Source: Podospora pseudocomata (taxonomy: Eukaryota > Ascomycota > Sordariomycetes > Sordariales > Podosporaceae). Taken from it: DNA of 64,000 bases. Numbering within the stretch: the stretch's first letter is position 1; every line of letters begins with the position of its first letter. The translations under genes and the position numbers were made by a program. The notes under the pieces were generated by a model. It ran no database searches and had not been told where the DNA came from. It saw only the letters and a program-made list of their open reading frames with translations. Positions 46,047-56,356 of the stretch are shown piece by piece. Where the stretch lies: positions 6,076,001 to 6,140,000 of the forward strand of contig NW_026946363.1 in the NCBI RefSeq assembly GCF_035222375.1, written 5' to 3'.

Positions 46047-48166
46047 ATGGCAGGACTCGATCCCAGACGGTCTTCGAGGGCGCGCGCTACCCAGTCACAG
46101 TCACAAGTATCCTCATCGAGCTCCAGTGCCTCGGGGCGGCCGGAACGCAGCTCGAGGCACTTCAACAAAGCTGGCTCTCCACAAAAATCGGCATCCGCTG
46201 GCTCGCTGTCCTCCGAACCACCGGAAGATACAATCACTGCCGACGATACATTCGCCACACGCCGTCGAACCCGTGGACAGGGTGACGATCGGGACAGAGC
46301 TGGCGTCAAGGCCGAAGCGGCCGACATGACCAGCGCCGACGATGATGTTCAAGAAGAGGACGAGGCCGTTCGCTGCGTGTGCGGCAACGAGGAGTACCCA
46401 GGGCCACCACCCCTGGAAGATGAACCTAGACATGGGGCCAAGGGGGCTGTGGACATTGACCCAATATTCTTAGCTTCTGTCACGGATGATGTTGCCGGGT
46501 TTTTCGTGCAGTGTGATGTTTGCAAAGTTTGGCAGCACGGCGGCTGCGTTGGAATCATGACCAATCCCGGTCCCGATGAGTACTTTTGCGAGCTCTGTCG
46601 CCGTGATCTTCACAAATTGTGGACAGCTTCCAACGGGTAAGTATGAATCTTTTCCGTACCGTTCTGTGATCGCGCTGGGACGCTGGGCTCAGCTGTGCTC
46701 AACAGCTGAGCGCAGACCTGAGATCATGTTTCACCAGCTTGCACCATCCCCGGGCGTTGGGAGGTCACAGACCATCAATCAATCAAGTTGCTGACATCGT
46801 GGCTCGCAGGAATACCTACTCTTTCTATCTTCCCTTGCGCCGACAGTCGAGGACCTCGTCGAGATCTGCGTCTCTGAACAAAGAAGGCACACGATCGCCC
46901 ACCAAAGAGAAGGAAACGCGAAGCGGACGAGCCACCTCGGCGAACCAAGCTTCGAAACGGCGGTCGACTATGAACAGCCGCGAGGCTGCTTATGACGAAA
47001 CGGAAGCTCTGAGAAGGGCCATTGAGGCCAGCAAAGAGGAAGCTCATCTCGAGCCCGAGGGCGTTCCTAGGCGGCCTAAGAGGGGGCGAAGCGACAGCGA
47101 GGAGTACGTACCGTTGGCTGCGGTCAGTAGTGTTGCTAACTTTGATCAAAGGAAGCAGGAGGGTGCCAAAAGGCAACGCACCAGCTCTCGATCAGTGTCT
47201 CCATCCGTCGACAAAACGGCCGACGAATCGGACGATCCCAAAGGTCCTAGTCGAAACGGGAACAAGTCAAAGCCGCGCGGCGGCGCACGCAATAACCGGA
47301 ACGAGAAGTTTTCCGAAAAGGAGGAAAAAGAAAGACAACGGCAAGAGGCCGCGAACAAGAGAAAGGGGAGGGCCGAACGTCGGCGAGCTGATGGTACGGC
47401 GTCCACGAGTTTTTTGAAGGTGTCCGAGGCTCACACGGATGCAGATTCAGATCCTTCAGAAGAGCTGCCGTTGGCAGGTCGGGCCGTAGTCAGCAAGGCG
47501 GTAGCACCAGTCACCGGAGACACGAGCACAAGCGAGACGGCCGCAGAGGCTGTTCAGCAGCCCTCCGCCCCAGAACAGCAGCAGCCTCCTCCAGCATCGC
47601 AACCGACCCCTGACTCGCCGCCCACGCCTGCCATATCACAGGCCAAGACGGACAAGAAAAAGTCGCACAAACGAAAAGGGCGCAACCAGTACACGCGCGA
47701 TGACGAAGCCTCGCCGGCACGGTCGGTTTCCCGAGATATCCAGAAAGACGAGCATCCCCCGGCAGGAAAGGGGCACCACCACGGAGACGGCGTCGGAAAG
47801 GCGGCACACTCTCGATCGCGAGGTGGGATGAACAGCAAAGTCACGATGAATGACATGAAGAGGAGGGCAGCGGCTTTGCTGGAATTTATCTCCAGAACAC
47901 AGGTGGAGCTTGCTGGAGAGACGGCAGAAGACGCAGCGAGGAATGACGTAGCAAAGGCGGCTATTGTCAATCCCACTAGCGCACCTGCGGTAACGAATGG
48001 CACCAACGGTATCACCACCGATGATTCGACCCAGACCACATCGACAACAGGGCCGACTTCGGCACTGGAGAGTCAAGAAAGGGAGTTCAAAGAGCTTGGA
48101 TGTGTTGAAATGATGGACAGCCTGACGAGGCGGTTGGTCAAATGGCAGCAAGAATATGCTGTATAG
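46047..48166 (+). CDS. PHD-finger protein, CTI6-like (histone deacetylase complex)
   Basis: Nuclear PHD-finger protein, by architecture similar to Cti6 of the Rpd3L deacetylase complex. Exon 1 is 46047-46636, exon 2 46810-48166; the 173-nt intron has donor GTAAGT, a GCTGAC branch-like box and acceptor GCAG, giving 648 aa. The PHD finger is at about residues 110-192: RCVCGNEEYPG, then VQCDVCKVWQHGGC and YFCELC, with the Cys4-His-Cys3 order intact. Downstream are NTYSFYLP, a Lys/Arg-rich disordered region with nuclear-localisation-type clusters (KKKSHKRKGRNQ) and many Ser/Glu residues, and a C-terminal helix (MMDSLTRRLVKWQQEY). The start at 46047 (MAGLDPRRSSRARA) is preferred over an in-frame ATG 150 bases upstream, which would add a sequence lacking protein-like character. 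Orthology to CTI6 rests on the PHD and layout. Confidence 0.8.
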
Positions 48167-48880
48167 TTTTATGGGAGGCTGGAAGAAAAGGCTTTACTCA
48201 GGGGGGGCATATCATTATCTCTTTTGTATTTTGCATTGGCGGCGTTGGCTGGAGGGTTTGTTTTGTTTGGGTCAGGGGGGTGGGTAATCTTTCATTGGCA
48301 TATTTTGGCACTGGTACCGGGCGTAGGCACCACGAGCGCAGAAACCAGTCACTGATGGCGCGGGGAAACTTTTTGGTCATCTTTACATTCTCGAAAAGCA
48401 GAGCTTTGCTGTTCTCATTTGTTTTCTCTGCTCAACTACTTCGGCGGGACACTTTAGCAATACCCCTTGCTGCGGACATCTTGGATTCTTTGAGGGAGGT
48501 CGGCTGGGTGGGTTTTTTTTTTTTTTTGGTTTTGGGAAAGGATTGTGTATCTAGGGTGGTGGTTCATAGTGTACAAAAGAAGTTTCGAGGAAGAATTGTT
48601 ATCCATCATCGAACATGTGTTGATGAGTAGTCTGTAAATATGATTGTATCCGTGCATTGACCCCGTTACGTGCTCCATCGACATCAAAAATCGAAGGGCT
48701 TGGCATCTCATGGACCTCTCTCATCAACTGCATGTAAATCCCAACGATACCAACTCGCAGCCATTCTGCACATAGTAAGTGTTGTTTTGAGGACTCCAGC
48801 TGTCGATCTTGAGAGACCAGTCAACTCACACAACAACAGGTCTTTCTTTTCCTTCATTATCGACTCACAGCCCTCTCACC
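48167..48880. other. Intergenic region between the PHD-finger gene and MTG1
   Basis: 714 bp with the 3' end of one gene and the promoter of the next. A poly-T run lies near 48513-48527. No gene is supported. Confidence 0.5.
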
Positions 48881-49128
48881 ATGCCCCGGATAAGTCCCCG
48901 GGCCGCCGTGAGGGCAGCCTCCAAGGCGACCTCTGAGCTATCTCAGTCCACACCCAACCCCATAACCCCAATATCAACCATGATCAACCAGCGGGCCATC
49001 CCCTCCGATGCCAGCGAAGAGCTCGCGGCATTCAGATCAAAAGCTCCAAAGCCAAAACCAGAACAACCCCCACCAGTCTCAACCCGTTACCCTCATCAAA
49101 AACCACATCGTGGTCATGGACCTGCTTC

Positions 49129-49177
<49 letters not shown>

Positions 49178-50353
49178 GCACGACCAGAGAAAGAACCCAT
49201 CCCCATCGATTTTACGGGCTTTGTTCCTAGGGATAAATTCGAAATCTCCACCTCGCTCCCCCGATCCTACTTTCTGGGCCATCACAGCGCCGCCCTCAAC
49301 AAAATGCGCCAGTCCCTCTCCAACGTGGGCCTCATCCTCGAGCTTCGAGACTTCCGGGTCCCAATCTCCTCTTGGAACCCGGTATTGGAAGAATCGCTAT
49401 CCTCCACCTCCGCTGGTGTCCCGAGATCACGGATTATCGTCTATACCAAACGGGACCTCGCCCCCCCAGCGCAAATGACTCCCCACGGGCGACCGGTGCC
49501 GGGCACGCAACCACCGGGGAATGTCGTTCGGGTTTTGAGGACCTTTCACAGGCCGCCGAGGGTGAATAATGTACAGGACATCATTTTCTTGGGTATGGGG
49601 CCTCATGGAGCGTCTTTGCAGCCGTTGCTGGACGGGATAAGGGATGTCGCACGGGAGATGGACTCCCTCACTGGGCTGAGGGTGATGGTGGTGGGGATGC
49701 CGAACGCGGGCAAGTCCACCCTGCTGAACAGACTCAGGAGTCACAGTCTACATTTGGGCAAGGCGGCCAAGACGGGGGCGCAACCTGGCGTGACAAGAAA
49801 GTTGGGAACGCCGGTTAGGATCCTTCCCGGGGAGGACTCGGGCGATCCGGAGAGCATGGGGCTGGGGGAGGGGGTTTTCATCGTCGACACGCCGGGTGTG
49901 TTTGTGCCGTACGTTTCTGAGCCGGAGGCCATGTTGAAGCTGGCGCTGGTGGGGTGTGTAAAGGACGGGATCATTCCTGCTGTTACTGTGGCTGACTACC
50001 TCTTGTATCGGTTAAACCTGGTCAGGGAGACGACATACCTGCAAAGGTTTGGGATGGGGAGGCCGACGAATGATGTGCATCAGTTTTTGAGGGCGGCGGC
50101 AAGACGGACGGGGAAGTTGAGGAAGGGAGGAGATGAGAGTATGGAACATGCGGCCGACTGGGTTATTCAGGAGTGGAGGAAGGGGAATCTGGGGAGGTTG
50201 TTGCTTGACGAGGTGACCCCCAAGAAACTGGAGGAGGCGATGGAGCTGGCGAGGGAGCCGAGTCTGAGTATGAACCAGGCGAGGAAGAGGGAGAAGGTGG
50301 CGAGGAAGGAGAGGAATGAGGCTAAGAGGGCTGGGGGTGGGGAGAGTGCTTGA
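48881..50353 (+). CDS. mtg1: Mitochondrial ribosome-assembly GTPase Mtg1
   Basis: Circularly permuted GTPase of the YlqF/YawG class, needed for assembly of the large mitoribosomal subunit on the matrix side of the inner membrane. Single exon, 490 aa. Motifs are in permuted order: the G4-like element TKRD (IIVYTKRDLA) comes first, then the P-loop GMPNAGKST near residues 271-280, and the G3 box DTPG (FIVDTPGVF) after it, exactly as in Mtg1/RbgA. The leader MPRISPRAAVRAASKAT is basic and acid-free, fitting mitochondrial import. A run of 16 Gln at about residues 84-99 lies between leader and GTPase core, an insertion not part of the fold. The C terminus ends in a Lys/Arg/Glu-rich helix. The ATG at 48881 is chosen for its leader; the frame is open 24 codons further upstream. 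It is convergent with SLS1, another mitochondrial gene-expression factor. Confidence 0.92.
49130..49177 (+). repeat. Pure (CAA)16 repeat in MTG1
   Basis: Sixteen consecutive CAA codons with no CAG, coding for polyglutamine. A perfect 48-bp trinucleotide tract. Confidence 0.95.
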
Positions 50354-50634
50354 GGGGGGTGTAGAACGATGAGTTATTGTACGTTTTTGTATACCAGGTG
50401 ATTGAGTTTCCAATACGGGAACATGCAAAACGATTCTTCGCGTGAAAAGATAATGTCCAAAAGTGACGTTCCCATGTGCGGTTTATCTATGCCTCTCTCT
50501 ATATGCAGCCCACCATATGATCTATCATACACACCACCGTTCCTCGTCACTTTCGTTGTACATTGACCCTCAGTAGAGAGATGCAGTTGCTTTTATACAC
50601 ATGACAGATTTCCTTCCATCAATCACCCCACTCC

Positions 50635-53600
50635 TTATTTTTCCCCGGCCCCCACCCAGTCCCCAAACCACTTCACCCCCTCCTTCTTCACCTCCCCATC
50701 CTCCCCAACCAGCGCCTCTCCCCTCGCAAACTTCCCCACCGCCTCGAGATACTCCCTTGTCAACTCTTCCACGCTCTTCTCCTTGACCTCCGGCTTCTCA
50801 GCCGGCTCAGCCATAACCAGAGCCTCATCGATGGCCTCCACCAAATCAGCCCCCTCCCCAATCTCACCTATGACCTCCTCCGCTGCCAGGAACCTTTCAT
50901 CCTCCTGCTCGGCTACCCCCTCTTCCACAACCCCCTCCTTGGCAGCCTCAAGAGGCACCGCATCCAACGCAACCTCACTCCTCACCCCCCTCCTGAACCC
51001 CCCGCTAACATGCGTATACCTCATCCTAAAACCCCCCCATTCACTCATGATCATCCGATGGATCTCCAGTCCCGCAAACATGTAATCCATCTCCACCTCC
51101 CCTTCCTCCCCTTCCTCCCCTTCCTTCCCAGCAAACAATCTCCTCGGCAACCTCAACCCATCCAAACTCGCCGGCGTCGCCAGCTTCTCCTCCCACGGCT
51201 TAAGCGTGCTGTCCCTGAGGAACTCAAACATCGGCTCGGCGTGCTCCTTGATCCCTGTCCCCGGGAGATCATAGTACTTTGTCTGATGAAGCCTCACGTC
51301 AGACGGTGATTCGGGGAGGGGGAGGTCGGCGTCGTGGTCGCTGATCACCGCGCGGAGGTCCTTGAGTTCTTTGATCTCGCGGTGGTCCGACTCGATGCGG
51401 ACTTCCAAGTTGGGGGCCGAAGAGATGAGGGATGGGTCGGTGTCAGGGGCGGGGATGAACCGGAGGACTGTGATCATGTGCCAGAGCCCGGGGTTTTTGA
51501 GGTTGGATTCGAGAGACAGGAAACGGACACAGGGCAGGACAGGGGCGAATGTTCGAGGGAGATCGGGGGCCGGAGGGGCGGTGGTTGAGGGGGAGACGGA
51601 GGAGAAGAGGACATGGCCAAAAACGGCGGTGGTGTCGGTTTTGGGGTGGAGGGACCAGCCGGGGGAGTAGTCGGCTTTGTTGACGGGGAGGGATTCGGTG
51701 CGGTCTTTGAATTCGACGGGGTGGGTGACGATGGAGGTGGGGATTGGGTTTTTGGTGGATGAGGTTGTTGTCGTTTGGTCGGGGGGGGAAACATCCTCAT
51801 CGTTGGTTGCTCGTGTTGATTTTGGTGGGACCTTGTTCGTGGCGGCTGTCCATCTGGCCCAAGACTTGCTGCGCTCGTGCCAGGGGAGCTTGGGACCGCA
51901 GTCCACCTCGGGAACAAAGCGAGCCTTGGAGGAAGCCTCGGGGGTTTCAACCAGAGACCGAGAAGCACGAGGGTCCTCACGGTAGGCGTAGCTCAACAGA
52001 CGGAGCACCTGCTCGCCGTGGTTTTCGGTGACTGCGTCTCGTCCAGGCAGCTGAATCCAGGTGACGAGGATCTTGTCGCCGGACGGGCTACGACGAATAA
52101 TGCTGTTTGTCATGGTTTCGACCTGATTCAAAACCGCCGGCTCGATCGCCAGAGGCCCCGGGGTGATGAAGCTGGCGTTGAACTGAACTGTTTTCATGTG
52201 GGACAGCAGTTGGTTGAGACGGTCGAGAATCAAGTCAGCAGTGTGTTTGGGTGCGGTGATCGATAGGTATTGCGAGCTGGGGAACATCTCGATCTGCTTT
52301 CCGTTTTTCAACAGGGTGCGCGAGATATCTCTTAACCACCTCTTGCCACCAAGGGTCAGCATGTCAAACTCGGCCTTTCGCAGCTTCACATCCAAGTAGC
52401 CTTGTCCCTCGAGAACACTGCTGCACGACAGATCCCAGCACATGCGCATCAAACGCACCACCAGCTTCTCTTTGGGAGGAGCCCCTTGGGAAACGTAACC
52501 CCAAAGCTTTCCATCCAGATCTGGCGGGGTGTTGTCAGCGGCCGCAACCCATGGGCGGATCTCCAAAATCCAAGGAGGGACTGTCGTGTTGGCATCTCCC
52601 GGATCTTTGAATTGGCGGGCCGAGTTCCACGTCTCAACATATGCGTTGAGTTGGGGAACCGTGAAACCTTGCATGAGAGTATCCTTGAGCGTGACAAATT
52701 CCTCCTCGCTCAGCACCCGCTCGTCTGTCGGTCGCAGCTCGTGAATGTTGAGCAGTATTTCCTCCGAGGTGAGACTACCAGCGCCCCCTTCAAGCAGATT
52801 CTGCAACATAGCCGAAGTCTGCCCCAGCTCTAGATCTTCGCCTCCCTTGGTGAGGTTTTCCAGTCGCCTAAGGGGCTTTTTTCGAAGCACGATTGCAGTC
52901 GCTGGCTTGCCCAGCATATCCAACCCCAGGTTCTCCCTTTCAGCTTCGACAAGTTGCCCCTTGGACTTCCAGCTTTTCGAGTCTTTCGAGTCCCTGAATT
53001 GAGGAAAGGGCCAGTACATGCTCTTGTTTGCGGCATGTTCGCCCGATCTTCTGGATCTGTCCCTCCGCGCGGGTGGGTGCTCGCTCCATGCGGCTGGGTT
53101 CTCTGGACTTTCGAAACCGCCATCACTTTGGTCTTCTACCAGGCCCTCACTCCAAAGCCGTTGGCCATACTCCTCGATTTCCCGCGCAATATCCTGCTGG
53201 ATTTCCTGCTGGATTTCCTCTCCGCTAGCCTCTGGGCTTCTCTTTTGTTCCTCCTCGGCAGCTTCCAGTTCCCATGGGGCTGGCTCGAGGATCCTCTGAA
53301 TTCTTTTCCTCTTCTTGACTTCTGTCACCTCGACTTCGAAGAAATTTTCCGTCGTGATCTCGGGTTCGTCTTCAGAGTTCGGTTTCGACCCGGACGAAGA
53401 ACCAGCAGCGTAGCATCGTGAATGCGATCGTTGACGCGAAAGCGGCAAAACGGTATGCCTGGATAGCGCGGGGAGCGAAGAAACAGGTCGACTTCCAAAG
53501 TATCTCGACGATCGGTTTGCGACTCTTGCGCCGGTGCCCGAAGCTGACAGAAAACCTGAACCTGCAGCGCCTGCCAACTGGAGCCGGCACCTCAAGCAAA

Positions 53601-53637
53601 CAAAGCTGGCGCTGCCAGTCACCTGTCGCCTGAGCAT
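50635..53637 (-). CDS. sls1: Sls1-like mitochondrial inner-membrane gene-expression factor
   Basis: Large mitochondrial protein resembling Sls1, which links mitochondrial RNA polymerase/transcripts to translation at the inner membrane. Single exon, 1000 aa. The N terminus is a clear presequence (MLRRQVTGSASFVCLRCRLQ, then Arg/Ser-rich for about 75 residues, no acids). It is followed by the block ITTENFFEVEVTEVKKRKR, an acidic/Glu-rich spacer, an Sls1-type core with ILLNIHELRPTDERVLSEEE, and KH-like segments (KQIEMFPSSQYLSITAPK near residue 450). A helical C-terminal region contains YMFAGLEIHRMIMSEWGGFRMRY and ends in a Glu/Lys-rich tail. The stop lies 281 bp from the stop of MTG1. The call rests on the overall layout and the N-terminal and KH segments; a search would settle it. 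Confidence 0.85.
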   Translation of the reverse strand: MLRRQVTGSASFVCLRCRLQLAGAAGSGFLSASGTGARVANRSSRYFGSRPVSSLPALSRHTVLPLSRQRSHSRCYAAGSSSGSKPNSEDEPEITTENFFEVEVTEVKKRKRIQRILEPAPWELEAAEEEQKRSPEASGEEIQQEIQQDIAREIEEYGQRLWSEGLVEDQSDGGFESPENPAAWSEHPPARRDRSRRSGEHAANKSMYWPFPQFRDSKDSKSWKSKGQLVEAERENLGLDMLGKPATAIVLRKKPLRRLENLTKGGEDLELGQTSAMLQNLLEGGAGSLTSEEILLNIHELRPTDERVLSEEEFVTLKDTLMQGFTVPQLNAYVETWNSARQFKDPGDANTTVPPWILEIRPWVAAADNTPPDLDGKLWGYVSQGAPPKEKLVVRLMRMCWDLSCSSVLEGQGYLDVKLRKAEFDMLTLGGKRWLRDISRTLLKNGKQIEMFPSSQYLSITAPKHTADLILDRLNQLLSHMKTVQFNASFITPGPLAIEPAVLNQVETMTNSIIRRSPSGDKILVTWIQLPGRDAVTENHGEQVLRLLSYAYREDPRASRSLVETPEASSKARFVPEVDCGPKLPWHERSKSWARWTAATNKVPPKSTRATNDEDVSPPDQTTTTSSTKNPIPTSIVTHPVEFKDRTESLPVNKADYSPGWSLHPKTDTTAVFGHVLFSSVSPSTTAPPAPDLPRTFAPVLPCVRFLSLESNLKNPGLWHMITVLRFIPAPDTDPSLISSAPNLEVRIESDHREIKELKDLRAVISDHDADLPLPESPSDVRLHQTKYYDLPGTGIKEHAEPMFEFLRDSTLKPWEEKLATPASLDGLRLPRRLFAGKEGEEGEEGEVEMDYMFAGLEIHRMIMSEWGGFRMRYTHVSGGFRRGVRSEVALDAVPLEAAKEGVVEEGVAEQEDERFLAAEEVIGEIGEGADLVEAIDEALVMAEPAEKPEVKEKSVEELTREYLEAVGKFARGEALVGEDGEVKKEGVKWFGDWVGAGEK

Positions 53638-54121
53638 TTGATTTGGTGTTTTCCTTTTTCCTTGAACTTCAAACCCAATGAAAGAAATATCACCGCCAAG
53701 AGTCCGTTTCTTTTGCCGTATGTCGAAAAATTCAAGATATCGCTTTCACCAAGCCCAGTCGCAACTTCTGCTACGACGAGCACCTTGCAGATTGAATATT
53801 TTAGGTGGGTCCTTCACAACGTCCCCCAACCCACTTTCCAACTACCCGGCAGGCAAAAACCCCACCCCACCCCCCAAAAAAAAAGGCACATGGGGTCACG
53901 TAACGTAACAGCTGGCGTTTGACGCGCCAAGAATCAATTAAACTATGCTGGACGCGTTTTCCTTTTCCCCCCACCATTTCATTTCATCAACCCCAGAGTC
54001 ACTGTCTGACATCATCGTCGATACGAACACCCTCTTTGTTAGCCGCCATCAACCAACCGACAGTCTCATGTATGCCAGTTCCACAGCCCTTCGATATTGG
54101 GACGATTATATGCTTGAGAGA
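53638..54121. promoter_or_regulatory. Divergent promoter of SLS1 and NSE3 with MluI-box elements
   Basis: 484 bp between divergent starts. ACGCGT, the MluI cell-cycle box bound by MBF-type factors, lies at 53952-53957, and a related ACGCGCC at 53922-53928. A C/A-rich low-complexity run (53850-53886) precedes them. The MCB-type boxes lie 170-200 bases from the NSE3 start. Confidence 0.5.
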
Positions 54122-55197
54122 ATGCCCAGACTCCAGCAGAGCCGCCGCCAACGGCCGGTCGATGAGGATGAAGATGTCGACATGCATGAGCCCCAAGATG
54201 ATCAATACGCCTCAGATGGTGCTGCCGATGAAACGATGAATGGCCCTCCAAACGAGGAGCTCAGCCAGTTGATAAAAGGATTGGTCCGGTATGCCATCGC
54301 ATGTGATTTCTCACGGACCCCCATTCGGAGAGACGCCATTAGGGAGAAAGGTTTGTGTCCTTTTTTGTTTTTTTTCTTCTCTTTCTCCCCCTCTCATGAT
54401 ACCATATATACTAACCCCGTCCCTCCTTAGTTCGCGGTACAAATGGCCGGCAGTTCAAAACAGCCTTTGCCGGAGCTCAGAAACAGCTCCGAGCAGTTTT
54501 TGGCATGGAAATGGTGGAGCTTCCAGCTAGGGATAAGAATCTCATGACCACCGAGCAGAAGCGGAAAGCCGCCAAAAGCCAGTCCCAAAAGGAAGCCACA
54601 TCGAATGCCTACATTCTTACCAACATCCTGCCAGAAGAGCTTCGAACCCCCGCTCTCACCCGGCCCTCAAAGGTCGTGTCCGCCGAAGGTGAAGCAGCGT
54701 ACACGGCCCTGTACACCACGATCATCTCGCTCATCACCATCTCGGGAGGCGAGCTCAGTGATACCCGCCTCAGGAGGCATCTGGCCCGGCTCAACGCCGC
54801 CGAATATATGCCCAGCATGAACCCAAACGACCCTGCTAACCCCACGGAGAAGACCGACGTTGTGCTACAGAGGATGATCAAACATGGGTATCTGGTCAGG
54901 ATGGTGGATAACAGGGGCAACGGCGACGACGACTCTACCACGTGGCATGTTGGACCAAGAGGGAAGGCAGAGGTGCCCAAGGAGTCAATTGCGGGCTTTG
55001 TCAGGACCATCTACGGTGGCTCGGACCCAGAGTTGGAGTCAAAGATTCAGATTAGCTTAAAGGGCGTCAAGGAGAGGAAACCGGAGATACTTGAGCAGGA
55101 GCAGGAGCATGGACTGGGTGATGAAGATGAGGTCCGGGAGGATGAGGAGATGCAAGAGGCCGGACCGAGTAATGGGCAGAGAAGGAGGCATGCGTAA
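54122..55197 (+). CDS. nse3: SMC5/6 complex subunit Nse3 (MAGE-domain protein)
   Basis: Fungal MAGE-family protein, matching Nse3, which with Nse1 and Nse4 bridges the SMC5/6 heads and acts in DNA repair and replication-fork stability. Two exons (54122-54350 and 54431-55197; donor GTTTGT, acceptor CTTAG) give 331 aa. The MAGE core of two winged helices spans most of exon 1's end and exon 2: ELSQLIKGLVRYAIACDFSRTPIRRDAI, then NAYILTNILPEELR and TTIISLITISGGELSDTRLRRHL, ending with VVLQRMIKHGYLVR and WHVGPRGKAEV. The C terminus is acidic and Glu-rich. The ATG at 54122 (MPRLQQSRRQRP) is chosen; in-frame ATGs at 54068 and 53945 exist, but the upstream residues are not protein-like and would include the MluI box. 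Convergent with the SF3b5 gene. Confidence 0.88.
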
Positions 55198-55533
55198 CAA
55201 GGAAGGGACGCGCATACCATGGGATCAAGGTGTTTTGGCGTCTAAAGGGGTATCATTGTGGAATTCGTTCTATGGGTATTTGCGATCGTCTGGGATTGAC
55301 CAGGAGGCCGTACTGTTATCACTTGCAGCGATGATACTGGGAACTGCCAGGGGCGAGCATCCTCCCAGGTGTTGCATCAGCCACCATGAGTGTGTTGGAA
55401 AAGAGATGGGCTACTTTGGCTGGCCTGATTGATCACCCCCAACTTGCCCGTTCCTGTGGTGTTTACTCCGTCGTCATGTCGTGCAAATGTGCAAATGTGC
55501 AGATGCGATATGAGAGATGCCGTCATCCCTCAT

Positions 55534-55941
55534 TCAGCTTTGTTGTCCACCCATGATCGTATCCTCTTCTCTCGCTGGCGGTGGTCCGGCAGGCTGTATC
55601 ATTTTCTGTTGGTAGACATGTCAGCACATGCTCTGCTCTTTCAGTGCCACGGGCTACTGACTCTGATCATCTCGGCGCGCACTTTGGTAACAGGCTCATT
55701 CGATGCCAACGCAATATATGAAAGGAGGGGTGGGTGGCCGACGATGCTGGAGTAGGTGTCGCGGTTGATGTTTGTCTTCCACTCCCAACTCGTCGTGTCT
55801 GGGTGCCCGGTGCCGATGTACTTGGCCTGCAGCCGCTCGAGCTCTTGTTGGGTACGAAGTTTGTCGGCCTAGCGTGAAGCGATGTTTCGTTAGCGGCTGC
55901 ATCTTGAGGGACTTGATATGTTGGGGGTTAAAACTTGCCAT
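55534..55941 (-). CDS. sf3b5: Splicing factor SF3b subunit 5 (SF3b10/Ysf3 type) with GC-AG first intron
   Basis: Smallest subunit of the U2 snRNP SF3b complex, which helps hold SF3B1 in branch-site recognition. The core reads KLRTQQELERLQAKYIGTG followed by HPDTTSWEWKTNINRD and IVGHPPLLSYIALA, plainly the SF3b5 family. Three exons: 55941-55939 (only the ATG), 55868-55662 and 55605-55534, giving 93 aa, near the usual length. A stop lies just before exon 2 in its own frame, so an upstream intron is required. The only in-phase solution I found is ATG followed by GCAAGT, a strong GC-type donor, with a GCTAAC branch point and acceptor GCTAG; this gives MADKLR. The second intron is an ordinary 56-nt GT-AG (donor GTCAGT). 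It is divergent from the next gene and convergent with NSE3. Confidence 0.85.
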
Positions 55942-56356
55942 ATCTGCGCACTTGTGGTGGTGTTGCTGCTTTGCTGGATGACCTCGAGTTATGAATATTG
56001 CGCAGAAGAAAGAAACGGAAGGTGCTGTGCTTGAGCCGTTGTGACCTTTGCGTAGCGCGCCTGCCAAGACGAGCCAAGTTCTGGAATGCGCAGGGGCAGG
56101 TCCCACGGCAGGCTTGGCATTTCAAGCTTGGTGTGGAGCATGCTCTCTGCAGGACCCATCTCACCTCAAGGTCACTTTGACAAAGCACTCTCACCTTCAA
56201 CACACCCATACCAAGCGCATCATTCTGTCTCAGTCAATCCAATTACACCATCAGTGTTACACGTACACATCCCATTGAGAGGGATCATCCGAACTATCGA
56301 ATCATTACCACCTCTCGTCGGGATTGGGGTTCCCAACCCCCCTTCTTTACTGCACC
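55942..56356. promoter_or_regulatory. Divergent promoter between SF3b5 and the zinc-binding protein gene
   Basis: 415 bp between divergent starts. It carries C/A-rich sequence near the plus-strand start. No defined regulator site recognised. Confidence 0.45.
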
